A program made the position numbers and the translations under genes. The notes below the pieces were generated by a model. The model did not search any database. It saw nothing but the letters and a program-made list of their open reading frames with translations, and was not told the origin of the DNA. A stretch of DNA of 64,000 nucleotides, from assembly GCF_020184175.1 (NCBI RefSeq), contig NC_065531.1, forward strand, positions 65,240,806-65,304,805, written 5' to 3'. Below are positions 54,901-64,000 of the stretch, piece by piece (positions within the stretch are counted from its first letter, which is position 1; each line of letters starts with the position of its first letter). The DNA is from Aphis gossypii (Eukaryota; Arthropoda; Insecta; Hemiptera; Aphididae).

Positions 54901-57180
54901 TAGAATTGGATGATAACTATGTGTTTAATGCATAATTTAAATAAATTATCATGAAAAAACGACTTTAAAATGGACTTTGGTTAAACGATTGTAGGTGAAG
55001 TTCCTGACGTTCTCGGACATAGTCCGGGTGAGTGTACAATTCAGCTCCACCGAAGATCACACAGCTGTAGAATCACAGCTGTCCGAAATATCGGGCGTCA
55101 GAGTAATGTCACTCACGAACGACGTAATCAACACGTATTTGGACGGGGAGTGGCGCACCGAGAGGGTGTTGACCGTGTACGGAGTGAACAACACGGATGG
55201 TTCGGTGGTGTCGGCATCGGAATTGGAAAAGTCAGTGAAAATGATCTATGTAACATAAAATATTTGAAAAATACCAATTTAACGTTACATTTTATTAACA
55301 CCACTTTTCAAAAAAAAAATGTTTACCTGTTTTGAATAGTTAAAATACTTTAAATTTGCAATTTTATAATAGTTTTTCAAAAAAGAAGTTTATTAATAAA
55401 TTAATCTTTTTATTTGAAATATATTTTTATACGTCTCGATGATATTAAAATAAAACATTGTACATATTTTTTTTCAGGAATCTAGACCACAACGCCAAAG
55501 TTTTGGGTGTTACTCAATTTTACAATACGAACTCTGACAATGAAACGAGTACCGTAATGTCCTTAGTGTACGCAGCGATGTTTTTCTTGATGCTGTCCAT
55601 GGTAGCCGTGGGTCTGCTATATTTTGGATACGTCAAGTGAGCATAATCGTTATTTAAACATGTTATATTATATGACGTGTGTAATGTTATTAGTGCTAGG
55701 CTTTATATATTCGCTGTAAAATAATTGAATATGCATTCAATTTTGTTGAAAATGATATACACAAAAATAAAATATTCTATGAATTTACCAATATATTCTA
55801 GGCTATTGTTAAGCGAAATAAGTAAAAGCCATCGTGTAATTTTAAAACATATTAAATAAAGTTGATTTTCGTGTAAAGCACTATGCCAAATCAAATCATT
55901 TTTATTGCCTACTTTTATTTTTAAACAAATTCACAGCATTTTAAATTGTTTTGTTTAAAACAAAATCAGTGATTTTGTGAAATTGAAATAACAACATCTA
56001 ACCTTTGGACTACTTTCGTTTCAATATACCATAAAACATTTATTCTTGTATTTTATGTTTAAAATATTCAATTCAATAAAACCCATTATACCTACTTAAA
56101 ATATGCAAAATAATGAAAATAAAATTAGTTCACGACGTGTATTAATGTCAGTACTTAGTGAACATTACTGATCGAAATATGCGTGAAAGGACGCTGCAAA
56201 AAAACATAAGTACCAATGTGCATAAACTCTAATCTTAATATTATTTTACATAAGTGCGCAATGTGCGTATAATTTATAATAATATACGAATCACTTTAAA
56301 AATTTAAAAAAAATTTAAATCGATTTTTATTTATAATTTATTGCCGAATAATCCGATATCAATCATATTTTGTTATTGTCTTATTTTATAGGAACGGCCG
56401 TTATTTGTCATGTATTTCCAGTCCGTCTACAACACCGCTGAAAGACGATATCGAAAACATGTGAGTAACTACACGGACCATTATAACTTGGGCATTTATT
56501 GCTTGTCTGCTCCACATTTATTATTATTATTATTTTTATAATAATTATTATTATTATAATATATAATATAGGTACCGCGTGTATATTGCGTACATGTAGT
56601 ATTATATCATTGTACGTCAGTTTAAACCAGTTTTTAAAATTTTTTTTTTAACAAACGTTCACAGGAGTCAGAGTAACTGGATTACGACTTTCAACAGAAC
56701 CAACCTAACGTCTAACAGAGTGCGATTCCCGGGGTGATTATAACATTATTATTATTAAATTTATTTATATCAATATCTGATAGTATATTATGTAATTTCG
56801 ATTTTCTATTGTCCAACGACGTGATGTTTTTTTTTCAATTTCACAGAAACATTAACTCCGAGGCGGTGCCATGTAGATCCAAAATCACGGACAACGCGAC
56901 AGTCATCGTGGAGAACAGCCTGTACGAGGCCATACCGCCTAAAGGAGCCGCTGTCTTGGCCGTGAATAATAATTCTTCAATTGTTAAGCTCGAGTAAATA
57001 TTCAAGTCGAGTCCCGTATAATACACACTTATAATAATATACTGCATGATTTGTTCAAAATACATACAAAGTTTTCTTTTCTTTTTTAGTTCTAAGGTTT
57101 CCTTCGAAGACGACTTGATAAAATTAGAAAAAATGGACGAGACATTTTCGCCCACGGACGAATTATCTTTTAATTATTAA
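30897..57180 (+). CDS. Cadherin-superfamily single-pass membrane protein (16 exons)
   Basis: Joined exons are 30897-30960, 31181-31227, 36318-36428, 36601-36819, 37494-37575, 37646-37858, 37975-38117, 38212-38383, 47985-48325, 54567-54773, 54995-55230, 55478-55636, 56392-56460, 56665-56733, 56847-56993 and 57090-57180. All phases agree, giving a 789-residue open frame. It shows a signal peptide (1-22), two very divergent cadherin-like repeats (about 90-292), a third with FSIDKLTG, DRE and the Ca-binding linker DINDN (429-433), a fourth starting VKATDKDAG, a membrane-proximal domain (about 534-638), a transmembrane helix (641-664) and a 125-residue cytoplasmic tail. I infer a cell-surface adhesion or receptor protein. 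It is much shorter than the large insect cadherins and lacks Ca-binding motifs in its first two repeats. The cadherin family call is secure from repeats 3-4. The subfamily is unknown, and further small exons in the 5.1-kb and 9.6-kb introns cannot be excluded. Confidence 0.88.
31181..31227 (+). CDS. Cadherin gene exon 2
   Basis: 47 bp between TTGGTTTTAG and GTAAGT. It completes GSKVLSNVENQLRKNA in frame with exon 1 and ends in phase 0. The link to exon 3, across 5.1 kb, rests on phase alone. Confidence 0.65.
31228..36317 (+). other. Cadherin gene intron 2
   Basis: A 5.1-kb AT-rich intron. A 65-codon frame at 31431-31628 has coding-like composition (RTRFDEPNTLSVNKDERHSL) but no splice sites that fit the phase-0 neighbours. 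A TA microsatellite lies at about 34865-34884. Confidence 0.6.
36318..36428 (+). CDS. Cadherin gene exon 3
   Basis: 111 bp between TTGTTTAG and GTAAAT, phase 0 at both ends. Encodes a 37-residue stretch (HEFGLAANVVGHAVNDEE and on to KIQSNE) with no diagnostic motif. Confidence 0.75.
36601..36819 (+). CDS. Cadherin gene exon 4 (divergent first repeat)
   Basis: 219 bp between CTTTTTATAG and GTAGGT, phase 0 at both ends. Encodes a PENYSLVLEP-type strand followed by STIVYKLK, consistent with a degenerate cadherin repeat that has no calcium-site residues. Confidence 0.82.
37494..37575 (+). CDS. Cadherin gene exon 5
   Basis: Acceptor ACTCTTTAG and donor GTATAT, phase 0 in and phase 1 out. Encodes AIKNVDLTTVGG and TTVLIRIVEFLPMP, like the last strand and linker of a cadherin repeat but with the acidic linker replaced. 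Confidence 0.82.
37646..37858 (+). CDS. Cadherin gene exon 6 (divergent second repeat)
   Basis: Acceptor TTATTATAG after a 70-bp intron, donor GTATTA, phase 1 at both ends. Encodes AFEEPSYSLKLAYGHKGK, a lysine-rich loop, and GNYSLEYVP. Confidence 0.82.
37975..38117 (+). CDS. Cadherin gene exon 7 (end of second repeat)
   Basis: Acceptor CAATTTAG and donor GTAATA. Encodes LRVSDDGELEVLG and GHYNFDIVAVD, the typical strand pattern of the later half of a cadherin repeat, then VLKATSK. Phase 0 out. Confidence 0.85.
38212..38383 (+). CDS. Cadherin gene exon 8 (first half of third repeat)
   Basis: Acceptor CTTCCACAG and donor GTAAGT. Encodes the start of the repeat (HYITEETTLITAVPG) up to FAITHQYPFG. 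Phase 1 out, matching exon 9 across a 9.6-kb intron. Confidence 0.87.
42036..42060 (+). repeat. TA dinucleotide microsatellite
   Basis: About twelve perfect TA units. Confidence 0.9.
46643..46986. mobile_element. Small inverted-repeat element with palindromic right end
   Basis: The left end reads TATATTGAGCAATCCATTTA and the right end, reversed, TATACGGAGTGATCCATTTA. The right end is itself a perfect 45-bp palindrome (46942-46986: two 22-bp arms and one central base). A related partial copy lies near 38495 (TTTAACGTAAAATACTAATT). Confidence 0.6.
47948..47970 (+). repeat. Poly-T tract at exon 9 acceptor
   Basis: 23 uninterrupted T form the polypyrimidine tract, 14 bp before exon 9 of the cadherin gene. 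Confidence 0.9.
47985..48325 (+). CDS. Cadherin gene exon 9 (rest of repeat 3, DINDN linker)
   Basis: A run of 23 T (47948-47970) ends 14 bp before the CAG acceptor at 47982-47984; donor GTGAAT. Encodes FFSIDKLTGVV, PIDRE, VIMDINDNVPVF and LLQVK. These are the strongest cadherin signatures in the protein, and the exon is markedly GC-richer than its surroundings. Confidence 0.95.
48326..54566 (+). other. Cadherin gene intron 9
   Basis: A 6.2-kb intron. It contains CpG patches at about 49435-49560, a foldback element at 49963-50429, an ATT/GTT trinucleotide tract (about 50619-50647) and a GT tract (about 50812-50832). I see no further exon. Confidence 0.65.
49963..50429. mobile_element. Foldback element (MITE), GGGTGATTC family
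   Basis: 467 bp. The left end is TACAAGGTGATCCACTAAGC; the right end reversed is TACAGTATGATTCTTTAAGC. Both continue into similar sequence for about 100 bp, so the terminal repeats are long. There is no coding capacity. Confidence 0.65.
54567..54773 (+). CDS. Cadherin gene exon 10 (repeat 4)
   Basis: Acceptor TGATTTCAG and donor GTAAGC, phase 0 at both ends. It opens ATDKDAGKHGKIQYSL, a canonical calcium-binding DxD-type cadherin motif, then INSETGII and FEVVAKDNDG. Confidence 0.95.
54995..55230 (+). CDS. Cadherin gene exon 11 (membrane-proximal domain)
   Basis: Acceptor GATTGTAG and donor GTCAGT, phase 2 out. Encodes a non-cadherin-repeat region (VRVSVQFSSTEDHTAVESQL and on to VYGVNNTDG) just before the membrane. 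It resembles in placement the membrane-adjacent domains of some cadherins; the fold is not provable by eye. Confidence 0.9.
55478..55636 (+). CDS. Cadherin gene exon 12 (transmembrane helix)
   Basis: Acceptor TTTTTTCAG and donor GTGAGC. Encodes an N-glycosylation-type NET, then a 24-residue hydrophobic segment starting LVYAAMFFLMLSMV and ending at a lysine stop-transfer. Confidence 0.93.
56392..56460 (+). CDS. Cadherin gene exon 13 (cytoplasmic tail)
   Basis: 69 bp between TTATTTTATAG and GTGAGT, phase 2 at both ends. Encodes NGRYLSCISSPSTTPLKDD. Confidence 0.87.
56665..56733 (+). CDS. Cadherin gene exon 14 (cytoplasmic tail)
   Basis: 69 bp between GTTCACAG and GTGATT, phase 2 at both ends. 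Encodes SQSNWITTFNRTNLTSNRV. Its length and phases make it skippable without a frameshift. Confidence 0.82.
56847..56993 (+). CDS. Cadherin gene exon 15 (cytoplasmic tail)
   Basis: Acceptor TTTCACAG and donor GTAAAT, phase 2 at both ends. Encodes NINSEAVPCRSKITDNATV through SLYEAIPPKG. A TAA lies at the donor, so retention of the next intron would end the protein here. Confidence 0.88.
57090..57180 (+). CDS. Cadherin gene exon 16 (C-terminus, stop)
   Basis: Acceptor CTTTTTTAG. Encodes SKVSFEDDLIKLEKMDETF and ends DELSFNY then TAA. The acidic C-terminus has no obvious classical PDZ-binding end. The 3' UTR end is unclear; AATAAG lies near 57353 and AATAAA only from about 58398. Confidence 0.88.
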
Positions 57181-60025
57181 TTTTCGACTTCCGGTGGTAA
57201 AACAATCACTTTAGTCGATATCGAAACCGGTCCCGCTTCGACGTTTACCTTTTTTTTTCCAGACAAGCACACTTCGCACACAGATTTCTATAATACCTAC
57301 CTATTATCTATTATATAGGTACTTGTTAATATGATAATTGTATATTATTCTTAAATAAGTTTACAAGACCTTACAATACTTTTATTTTTACACATGTTTT
57401 AGTCGTTCAAAAGTCACCTTGAATATTGATAAGTCCTTGCCCAATACTGTTTTATGTTTACTCGGAAGCTCATTCAATCTTATTAAACAGCATACAATAT
57501 CGATGGCGTTAAAATCCGTTACACTTTTTTGCAAATAGGAGTGGTAATTTTTTTTTCGATGATATAAATATGAACCTGTTATTAAATTCAACGATTCGCC
57601 AATTTCAAAAACGCTTACCGATCACCTTGTAACACATTTATAATACCGATGCGGAATTTAATTAAGATAATAGCCTGTACACACAAACACTGGTAATATC
57701 ATTTATTGTGAGCATGTATGTGTTTGTATGTGCATGTGCATAGATCAATTTTTAATTATGATTAGTTGTGTAATTTTGAAATGTCGATTTACCATGAAAA
57801 AAATCTGCTGCTCGTGGCTTGCTTTAGGGTCAAAACGTGCTTGACTATATTTGCATTGTTGGTAGAAATTAATCTATATTAAAATCCTATTATCAAAACG
57901 AAAGACTTGAAAACAAGCGAGTTAAAACTATTAAATTCATTGCACTATATTATAATCCATTTAAGGAACGTATCATTAAACCGAGACTTGATGGCACAAT
58001 ATTTCGTGTTGTAACTTTTAACATTAAAATATCATCTTTTATCCAAATGTATAATATTATAAGTGAATTATTTAATAACAAAACTTTATTGACTCAAAAA
58101 TATCTTATTCCAACTATAAACCATCATTAAGATTTTCAAATATAATCGTATTATAAATATTATACAATTTTTTTTTTTTTACTTTCATATTTTATTTTAT
58201 ACTATAACATTGGTGTAAACCATAATTAATTTCAATTATATATTCTTATGCATAAGGCACTATACATGATAGTTCATTTTATATCGATCTCAATTACTTG
58301 TGGACTATTAACAAATATTAAAGGTTCCTTAAGTGTAACTTTATTTTAAAATAACGTGTATAAATATTATAATTGTGTGTTTTTTTTTATTATTTTAAAT
58401 AAATCAATAAGTCACTAATGTAAAAATTATAGTCATCACATTTTTATAGAAAACTATTATTTTCAATAAAATATGTATTCGTAATTCATATAATATCTAT
58501 ACTAAAAAGTGTTGAAGTCTGACAGGATCGCTGAGAATATTATATTTTTTCCAAATCTAACATTCACTATTTACATGATCACTAATAATTAAAAAAAAGT
58601 AGTTAAGTAATCAAATTACAATTTGTATTCTTTCATAAAGGAAAACTTATTCTATTAATTCTAGTATTGTATTATTATAGTTATTATTTGATATAACGTT
58701 TATACTTTATATTTGGAATATAATTTTCTTATACCCACCTAATGATAGTTATAATATTTATAAATTATAGGTAGGTATATTTTTGTTAATATAAATTTAA
58801 GATTTTATTTTTATATTTTAGTAAACGTAATATAAATAATTGTATTATAACAATTGAATAAAATTAATTGTAAAATTATATTTACCTATTATCAATTATG
58901 TATGTATATATAAATGTTTAAATAAATACGTAGATCATAATACAGTTTATACCATAAACGATGCGATGTGTCTCAGATTTTATTATTTCTTTTTCAAGTA
59001 ATTTTGTTTTATACATACCTGTATAGTATATTTTAAACTGTAAAAAACTAGACACAATTCTATATTTCAACTTCAAAGTCTGCTTTTTCTTAATGAGTAC
59101 CTAATTTGTAGTCCACGTTTAGTAATTATTTGCTATTCATCAGTATAAACATATTAATATATATATATATTTAATTAAGATTTGATTGACTTTCTATTTG
59201 ATTTTTAATAACTGTGTCACAGCAAACACATGGACGTTTTCCAAAGGCCCAAGTGTCGTTGCCATAGTTGTTTCCCTCCAACCGTCGTAGTCTCACGGAA
59301 TCCACATCGATATGTACCGCAATCTACTTTCATAATAATGATAATAATAAAAATAACGATAATAACGTACGTTATAATTATTATTAGACTTAAGTAAAAA
59401 AATATCCTTATACGATCTTTGGGTAAGGGTTTATTGGCATTCCGCACGGTATGTGTTATCTATGTATAATAACTACATTGGCAGCACCATAAAGCAATGC
59501 CATATGTACATGGATAGTTACAAGTTATAACACTACAATATCACGAATGTATAATAATATTATATTATATGGATAATATTGTTATATATATGTATCATAT
59601 TGAAGGCGGTTGGTACGACGAAACCGGTTCATATAGGTATAATTAGTGTTGGATTGTCATCCGTGAGAGAGATTATACAATATGGCCAGACATCGAGGGA
59701 GATCGTAAATATATATAATAAAATAATATTAATATCTATAATTCTCGTCTGTATAATATACGTTTTTTTTTTTCATTATTATTAATAAAATATCTATCAC
59801 ATAGATAAGGCAATACCGCTGCTGCAACGCGTAACACCGTAACACTGCACGCGAATTATCTCTCTCTCTCTCTATGTATATATAAGTTATAAGTATATTA
59901 TAATAACCCTCCAGGGATACTCTCCTCCGCAAGACTGGATCGTGATGTATTGTGTTACTGTCGGGTTGCACGCGCCGTTTCGAAACGGATGCCTCGAGTA
60001 CACCTAACTAGTATTATTAGTAGTA
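57181..60025. other. Cadherin 3' flank, mostly AT-rich
   Basis: Includes the cadherin 3' UTR of unknown length. Possible poly(A) signals on the plus strand are AATAAG at about 57353 and AATAAA at about 58398, 58467 and 58856. A GC-richer 110-bp island at 59219-59330 follows an acceptor-like sequence. A TC microsatellite is at about 59860-59873. Confidence 0.5.
57388..57575 (-). other. Candidate 3' terminal exon or gene relic (minus strand)
   Basis: The minus-strand frame reads with protein-like composition (FNAIDIVCCLIRLNELPSKH, then LSIFKVTFERLKHV) to a TAA that is followed three bases later by AATAAA. A possible acceptor (TTTAATAACAG) lies just upstream at 57576. I do not recognise the protein and found no matching upstream exon, so it could be the end of a convergent gene or a decayed fragment. 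Confidence 0.3.
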
Positions 60026-60794
60026 TACAGGGTGATTCACCAATCATGATCAATCATGCTCATCCCCTTTGTTTCAATAATGCAATTATTCAAAATTTGA
60101 TTTTAGAAATTTTCAAATATATACTCTAAAACCATACTTCGAGTTTCTTAAGATTGTTTGTAGGTACTTTGAGAGAGTCCTTTGAAAAAACAAACCCTGT
60201 CCTTTTCTATTGCAAATGATTCAGCTATATGATAGTCTATATGAAAATATTTACGTATCGAAATCAAAATTTATTTGGACGAGTACATTTTTGTCTACTT
60301 AATTTAACTTTTTGTATACTAAGGCTCCAAATAAGTCAATTGAAAAAACTTGAAAACTGAAGTAATTAATATTCATCGACATTTTTTTGATTTATAAAAA
60401 TGATTATAGTATAATAAACACCAAAGTCAATAAGTATTAAGACTATTTTATGTTCTTGTAAAAATATTTCTAAAAAATACTATAATTAACGTAATTAGTT
60501 TAATGACTGCAAAATTAATCGTTCAAATTTTGAATAGAATATAATATCAACGTTATAAAAAAAAAATTTATCCACCAAATAATTGACATTAAAACAAGTT
60601 TGATAAACGGATCTTTTTAACACCACGGAACACTCTCCAATAATACAAAGTAAATACAACAAATTTTAAATAATACGTTCTTTAAGTTATATCGTTCTTT
60701 AGTTTAAAAATCCATATTATAAAACTTTGAATACGATTATTGTTAAAGCGAGATAAAAATAGTGGGGAGCGTATCTGGTCAATCACGCGGTGTA
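60026..60794. mobile_element. Foldback element (MITE), GGGTGATTC family
   Basis: 769 bp. It begins TACAGGGTGATTCACCAATC, and its right end reversed gives TACACCGCGTGATTGACC and then ACGCTCCCC, matching the ATGCTCATCCCC of the left arm. The similarity continues through ACAATAAT and TTCAAA words. No ORF. Confidence 0.65.
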
Positions 60795-60889
60795 GATAAA
60801 ATTGTAACGATTTCGATGGTGTCCTATTTTTTTTTTTCATATAAGTATACACAAACGGTTTAAGAATCGAATTACATACGTCGATATAT

Positions 60890-61105
60890 ACAACTGGTCG
60901 TAGCGGTTAAAAACTCGAACAGAAAAGAAACCGATAAGATTTCCGACAAAACGCGCGCCCCCAATTTGTCATCGTCCTGTGTGATGTAATATTATTATAA
61001 TTTAATAATAATAATATTATGCATCGTGGACCTTGGTGCGTGGCGCGACAACACTATTCGTATATTATGTATCGGCCCGTGGCGGATACGAATAATATGC
61101 GCTCG

Positions 61106-61137
<32 letters not shown>

Positions 61138-61300
61138 CCTATTCGTTTTGGGCGACGTGACTCGCGTTTGACCCGTCATCGTCGGACGCAAAGTACGCAT
61201 ATAATGTTTATGGTAACACAGTCGCCCGCGTGTAGAAGATCAAAACACACACGCTCCGTACGATTACGATCACGCAGCGCACATTCCGATCTCGAACGTT
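60890..61300. promoter_or_regulatory. CpG-rich island downstream of cadherin gene
   Basis: CG-dense patches (about 60900-60975, 61020-61100, 61145-61280) separated by an (ATT)n tract at about 61105-61137. This may be a promoter of a gene outside or at the edge of the window. A 49-codon plus frame at 61570-61719 and an overlapping minus frame downstream are both unsupported. Confidence 0.3.
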
Positions 61301-62031
61301 ATTATGATTAATGACATTCATACGTACATATTATTATATTGTATTATATACGTTAGATATATATTGGAGAATACTGCAGTCTGCCGTACAGAGGTGGTCA
61401 GATATTATTATTTCGTTTTTTTTTTATTTTCCAATCCTTAATACGATAATAATAATATGCAATATATTGATTGTTGCGGGATGATGCCCCGGGCCGGTGG
61501 CGTGTCGTTTCGCAACGCGCACAACTATTATACAGCAGTGGCGTGTAAAAATCGATTAGACAAATTATTATGATAGTATCGAAAATAATTGACAACCGTA
61601 CTCCGCCTATCGTCCCGAAACGAATCATCGGCAGCGACGGATTGCACAAGACTTTTAAAACCGTCGTCGGATCTACGTCCAATATCGTTTTCATTTTAAT
61701 CACTCATACTCTACAATAATAATTATTATGTCGACGATAATAAACCATTTCTTGTATCGTTATGCATTTCGGCGGGAAAAACTAGTCTTTCGTAGCTATC
61801 GATTGTGTACAGAAGAATTTTTATATTCAAAATAAGGGAACCACATATATAGCCGTGCACTGGAAGTAATGATGTGAATAGTTTTATTTAAAATGTATAA
61901 AAGTTTTCACCACTCAACTAAGATTTAGTAAACCCATTGACTGACCATACCTAAATTACTAACAATATGCGTTTTGAGATGAAGTAGAGGGCGTGAAACT
62001 GAGTGACGATGCACGGGTTCAGTCATATTAC

Positions 62032-62160
62032 AGTGAAACCTCTATTCTGATGGACACCTCGCAATAATGGACGTTTTTTGGGGAATGAGGAAATTTTCAT
62101 TACTTTTCAATGGAGAAACCTCTGAAAAGCGGACATCTATTTTATTCTTCATTAAAAATA
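62032..62160 (+). mobile_element. Pogo/Tigger-like transposon end
   Basis: After a TA, the sequence CAGTGAAACCTCTATTCTGA followed by TGGACACCTC resembles the terminal repeat of pogo-type Tc1/mariner elements (CAGTGAAACCTC and GGACA words repeated inside). No transposase frame is seen, and the other end is not clear (a weak candidate lies near 62330-62350). Confidence 0.45.
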
Positions 62161-64000
62161 ATAAAATTATGACAGAAAAACGCTACTATATTATACTGCT
62201 ATAACGATAACGAACTTGTTCAAAAACCGATTTTTTTCATACAAAATCAAATTATATTTTTATACAATTCTTTTTTATACTCATAAAAATGGGTATAAAG
62301 TCTAAGGTTGTATAATCAACCGCTAAAACAATGTCCATCAGCGTTTGGAGGACAAAACTATATTTTACGGTAATATTGTTTTATCTATATTGAATAGAGC
62401 CGTCGGCGAGGTTTAAATCGGAGTAATATCGACTGATGAGCAAGAACGACCGTCGATTTACGAAGACATAAACTTTTGATGATTTTTCGAACCATTATGT
62501 TCGTATTTACATGTATATAAACAAAACACTAAAATATTATACTATACACGTAATGGTATATACATAATATTATTATTACTATGTCGTTTAAAAACCATTG
62601 AAGTGCTCAAAATGAGAGTTTCGATTACGGTTGAAAAGAAAATAACCGTGTTTTTCGTACTTTAAAGTATACTATATTTAGGTAATATCTAGTAATATTT
62701 TTATTATTATACGTAAGTATATTTACTGTGAATTGTTATAGAATAATAAATTATGGCGTTCTAGTACATTATATATTATTATATATAGGTGCATAGAGGT
62801 GTATAATATAGTGCACGAGTTATGCACCTATATGTGTATGTAGTGTGTACGCTTTCAACGTTTAAAAGTGCTAAAACCCACGCACTTATGCCATACTACT
62901 ACAGCATAGATAACGTGTTTTTATCGTAATATGATTTTTATTTTACCACGTTTTTCTTTCTATAATGACTCACGATCGTTTGAATTCATAATATCAGTTC
63001 CTATATATGTATTAAAATCAGTTTGATATCGTTCATAATGAGTTGACTATAATATAACTATAACATATAGGTTATATTATTATGTATTAGTTATTATCGA
63101 ACAATAATTCAATAACTGTGTGTACTTTAGCCGATAGAAAACAAAATATTATGCATATCTACAAATATTATTCAGCGGATTAAATACCTATCTATGCAAT
63201 GATTTCACTGCGTAATCGATTTAAAGTAGGTATTTAGAAATATTTGTATCGTATGATTTTATAAATATGCTATATACACAATCGTCTACATAAATACGAT
63301 ATGATGTAAAACTAGATGAACAGTAAAGAAAATGCTGATGCAAAACTTAAAATAATTTTCTGTTTTTATAATATTGAATGTTTCATGAACTGTCTATTGA
63401 CAGTTTGATACATTTTACGATAAATAGATATACTGAAAAGCTGAAGAAACAAAATAAGACTGAGTGACTAAACATATCAGCGCTGAAAACAAATCTTAAA
63501 ATTAAAATAAAATAAGTTATATTGAACATCGATAATTATTTAGAGGTTGAATTCAATGAAATCGTATATTTATAATTTTATAATGTATTCAATATAAAAT
63601 TATTCGAATGACATACATATATTAAGCGATTTCAAGATAAAAAAATTATATACAAATAACATTTATATCACACGTAATAATATATTATTATTATGAAGTT
63701 ACTATAAAGTAATTCTTAAAAGTTGAAACATATATTATATCTGCATAACATATAAATAATACAAATTATAGCAAACATTGCTAAACAGCATTAACTATAA
63801 TGTAACTAGTCGAATAAAATATACAACCTGCACGTTATAATCAATTGACTATTTATATGGTAATGCAATTATACCCTAAATGTATACTTAACTTATTATA
63901 TACCAAGTGGTAATTTTGATTTTATTTAGTTAAATATATACAACTTCAGTATAAATATATATCTAAATATTGAATAAGCATATTTTTTCAAGCAATACTT
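62161..64000. other. AT-rich intergenic DNA
   Basis: No gene, RNA or clear repeat beyond short A/T simple sequence. Confidence 0.6.

Noticed and set aside
61398..61719. Overlapping plus (61570) and minus ORFs near the 3' CpG island
   Set aside because: Both strands are open and neither has a recognisable domain or start context. Evidence is too weak for a gene call.
1..64000. CRISPR arrays, bacterial operons, rRNA
   Set aside because: None seen. Gene structure is clearly eukaryotic, and the direct repeats are microsatellites or transposon ends.

Overview
The window is a strongly AT-rich stretch of animal nuclear DNA. Genes are split by GT-AG introns of 70 bp to 9.6 kb, and the intergenic DNA is full of small inverted-repeat transposons and ATT/TA microsatellites. 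Base composition, the recurring TAGGTACCTA-like words and the abundant 'TACAGGGTGATTC' repeat ends suggest a hemipteran insect, most likely an aphid. That is an inference from style, not a database match.

Layout: 1-19.5 kb has no coding exon I can support. It holds CpG-rich islands (about 540-1150, 2990-3200, 7225-7380, 8090-8330, 18830-19230), an inverted-repeat element (11988-12584), a short retrocopy flanked by 17-bp target duplications (6356-6458) and long AT-rich DNA. From 19543 to 30382 on the + strand is a ten-exon gene for a predicted 578-residue secreted leucine-rich-repeat protein. It has an unfamiliar coiled-coil-like N-terminal domain, an LRRNT cap, 13 LRRs and an LRRCT cap. Its first intron appears to be GC-AG. 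Only 514 bp downstream, on the same strand, begins a sixteen-exon gene (30897-57180) for a predicted 789-residue single-pass membrane protein of the cadherin superfamily. It has a signal peptide, about four extracellular cadherin repeats (only the last two canonical), a membrane-proximal domain, one transmembrane helix and a roughly 125-residue cytoplasmic tail. Two large introns (9.6 and 6.2 kb) hold transposon copies.

From 57.2 to 64 kb there is no confident gene. A minus-strand open frame just past the cadherin stop (57388-57575) is followed at once by AATAAA and could be the last exon of a convergent gene or a relic. A long-TIR foldback element (60026-60794), a CpG-rich island near 60.9-61.3 kb and a pogo-like transposon end (about 62032) follow.

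Both genes encode extracellular or cell-surface proteins of adhesion-type families. Nothing in the sequence shows that they work together; their closeness is only positional. All exon models come from reading frames, splice consensus, phase continuity and protein-family pattern, with no transcript evidence. I did not find a convincing wholly new biological system here. The best leads are the LRR protein's N-terminal domain, its GC-AG intron, and the divergent short cadherin.
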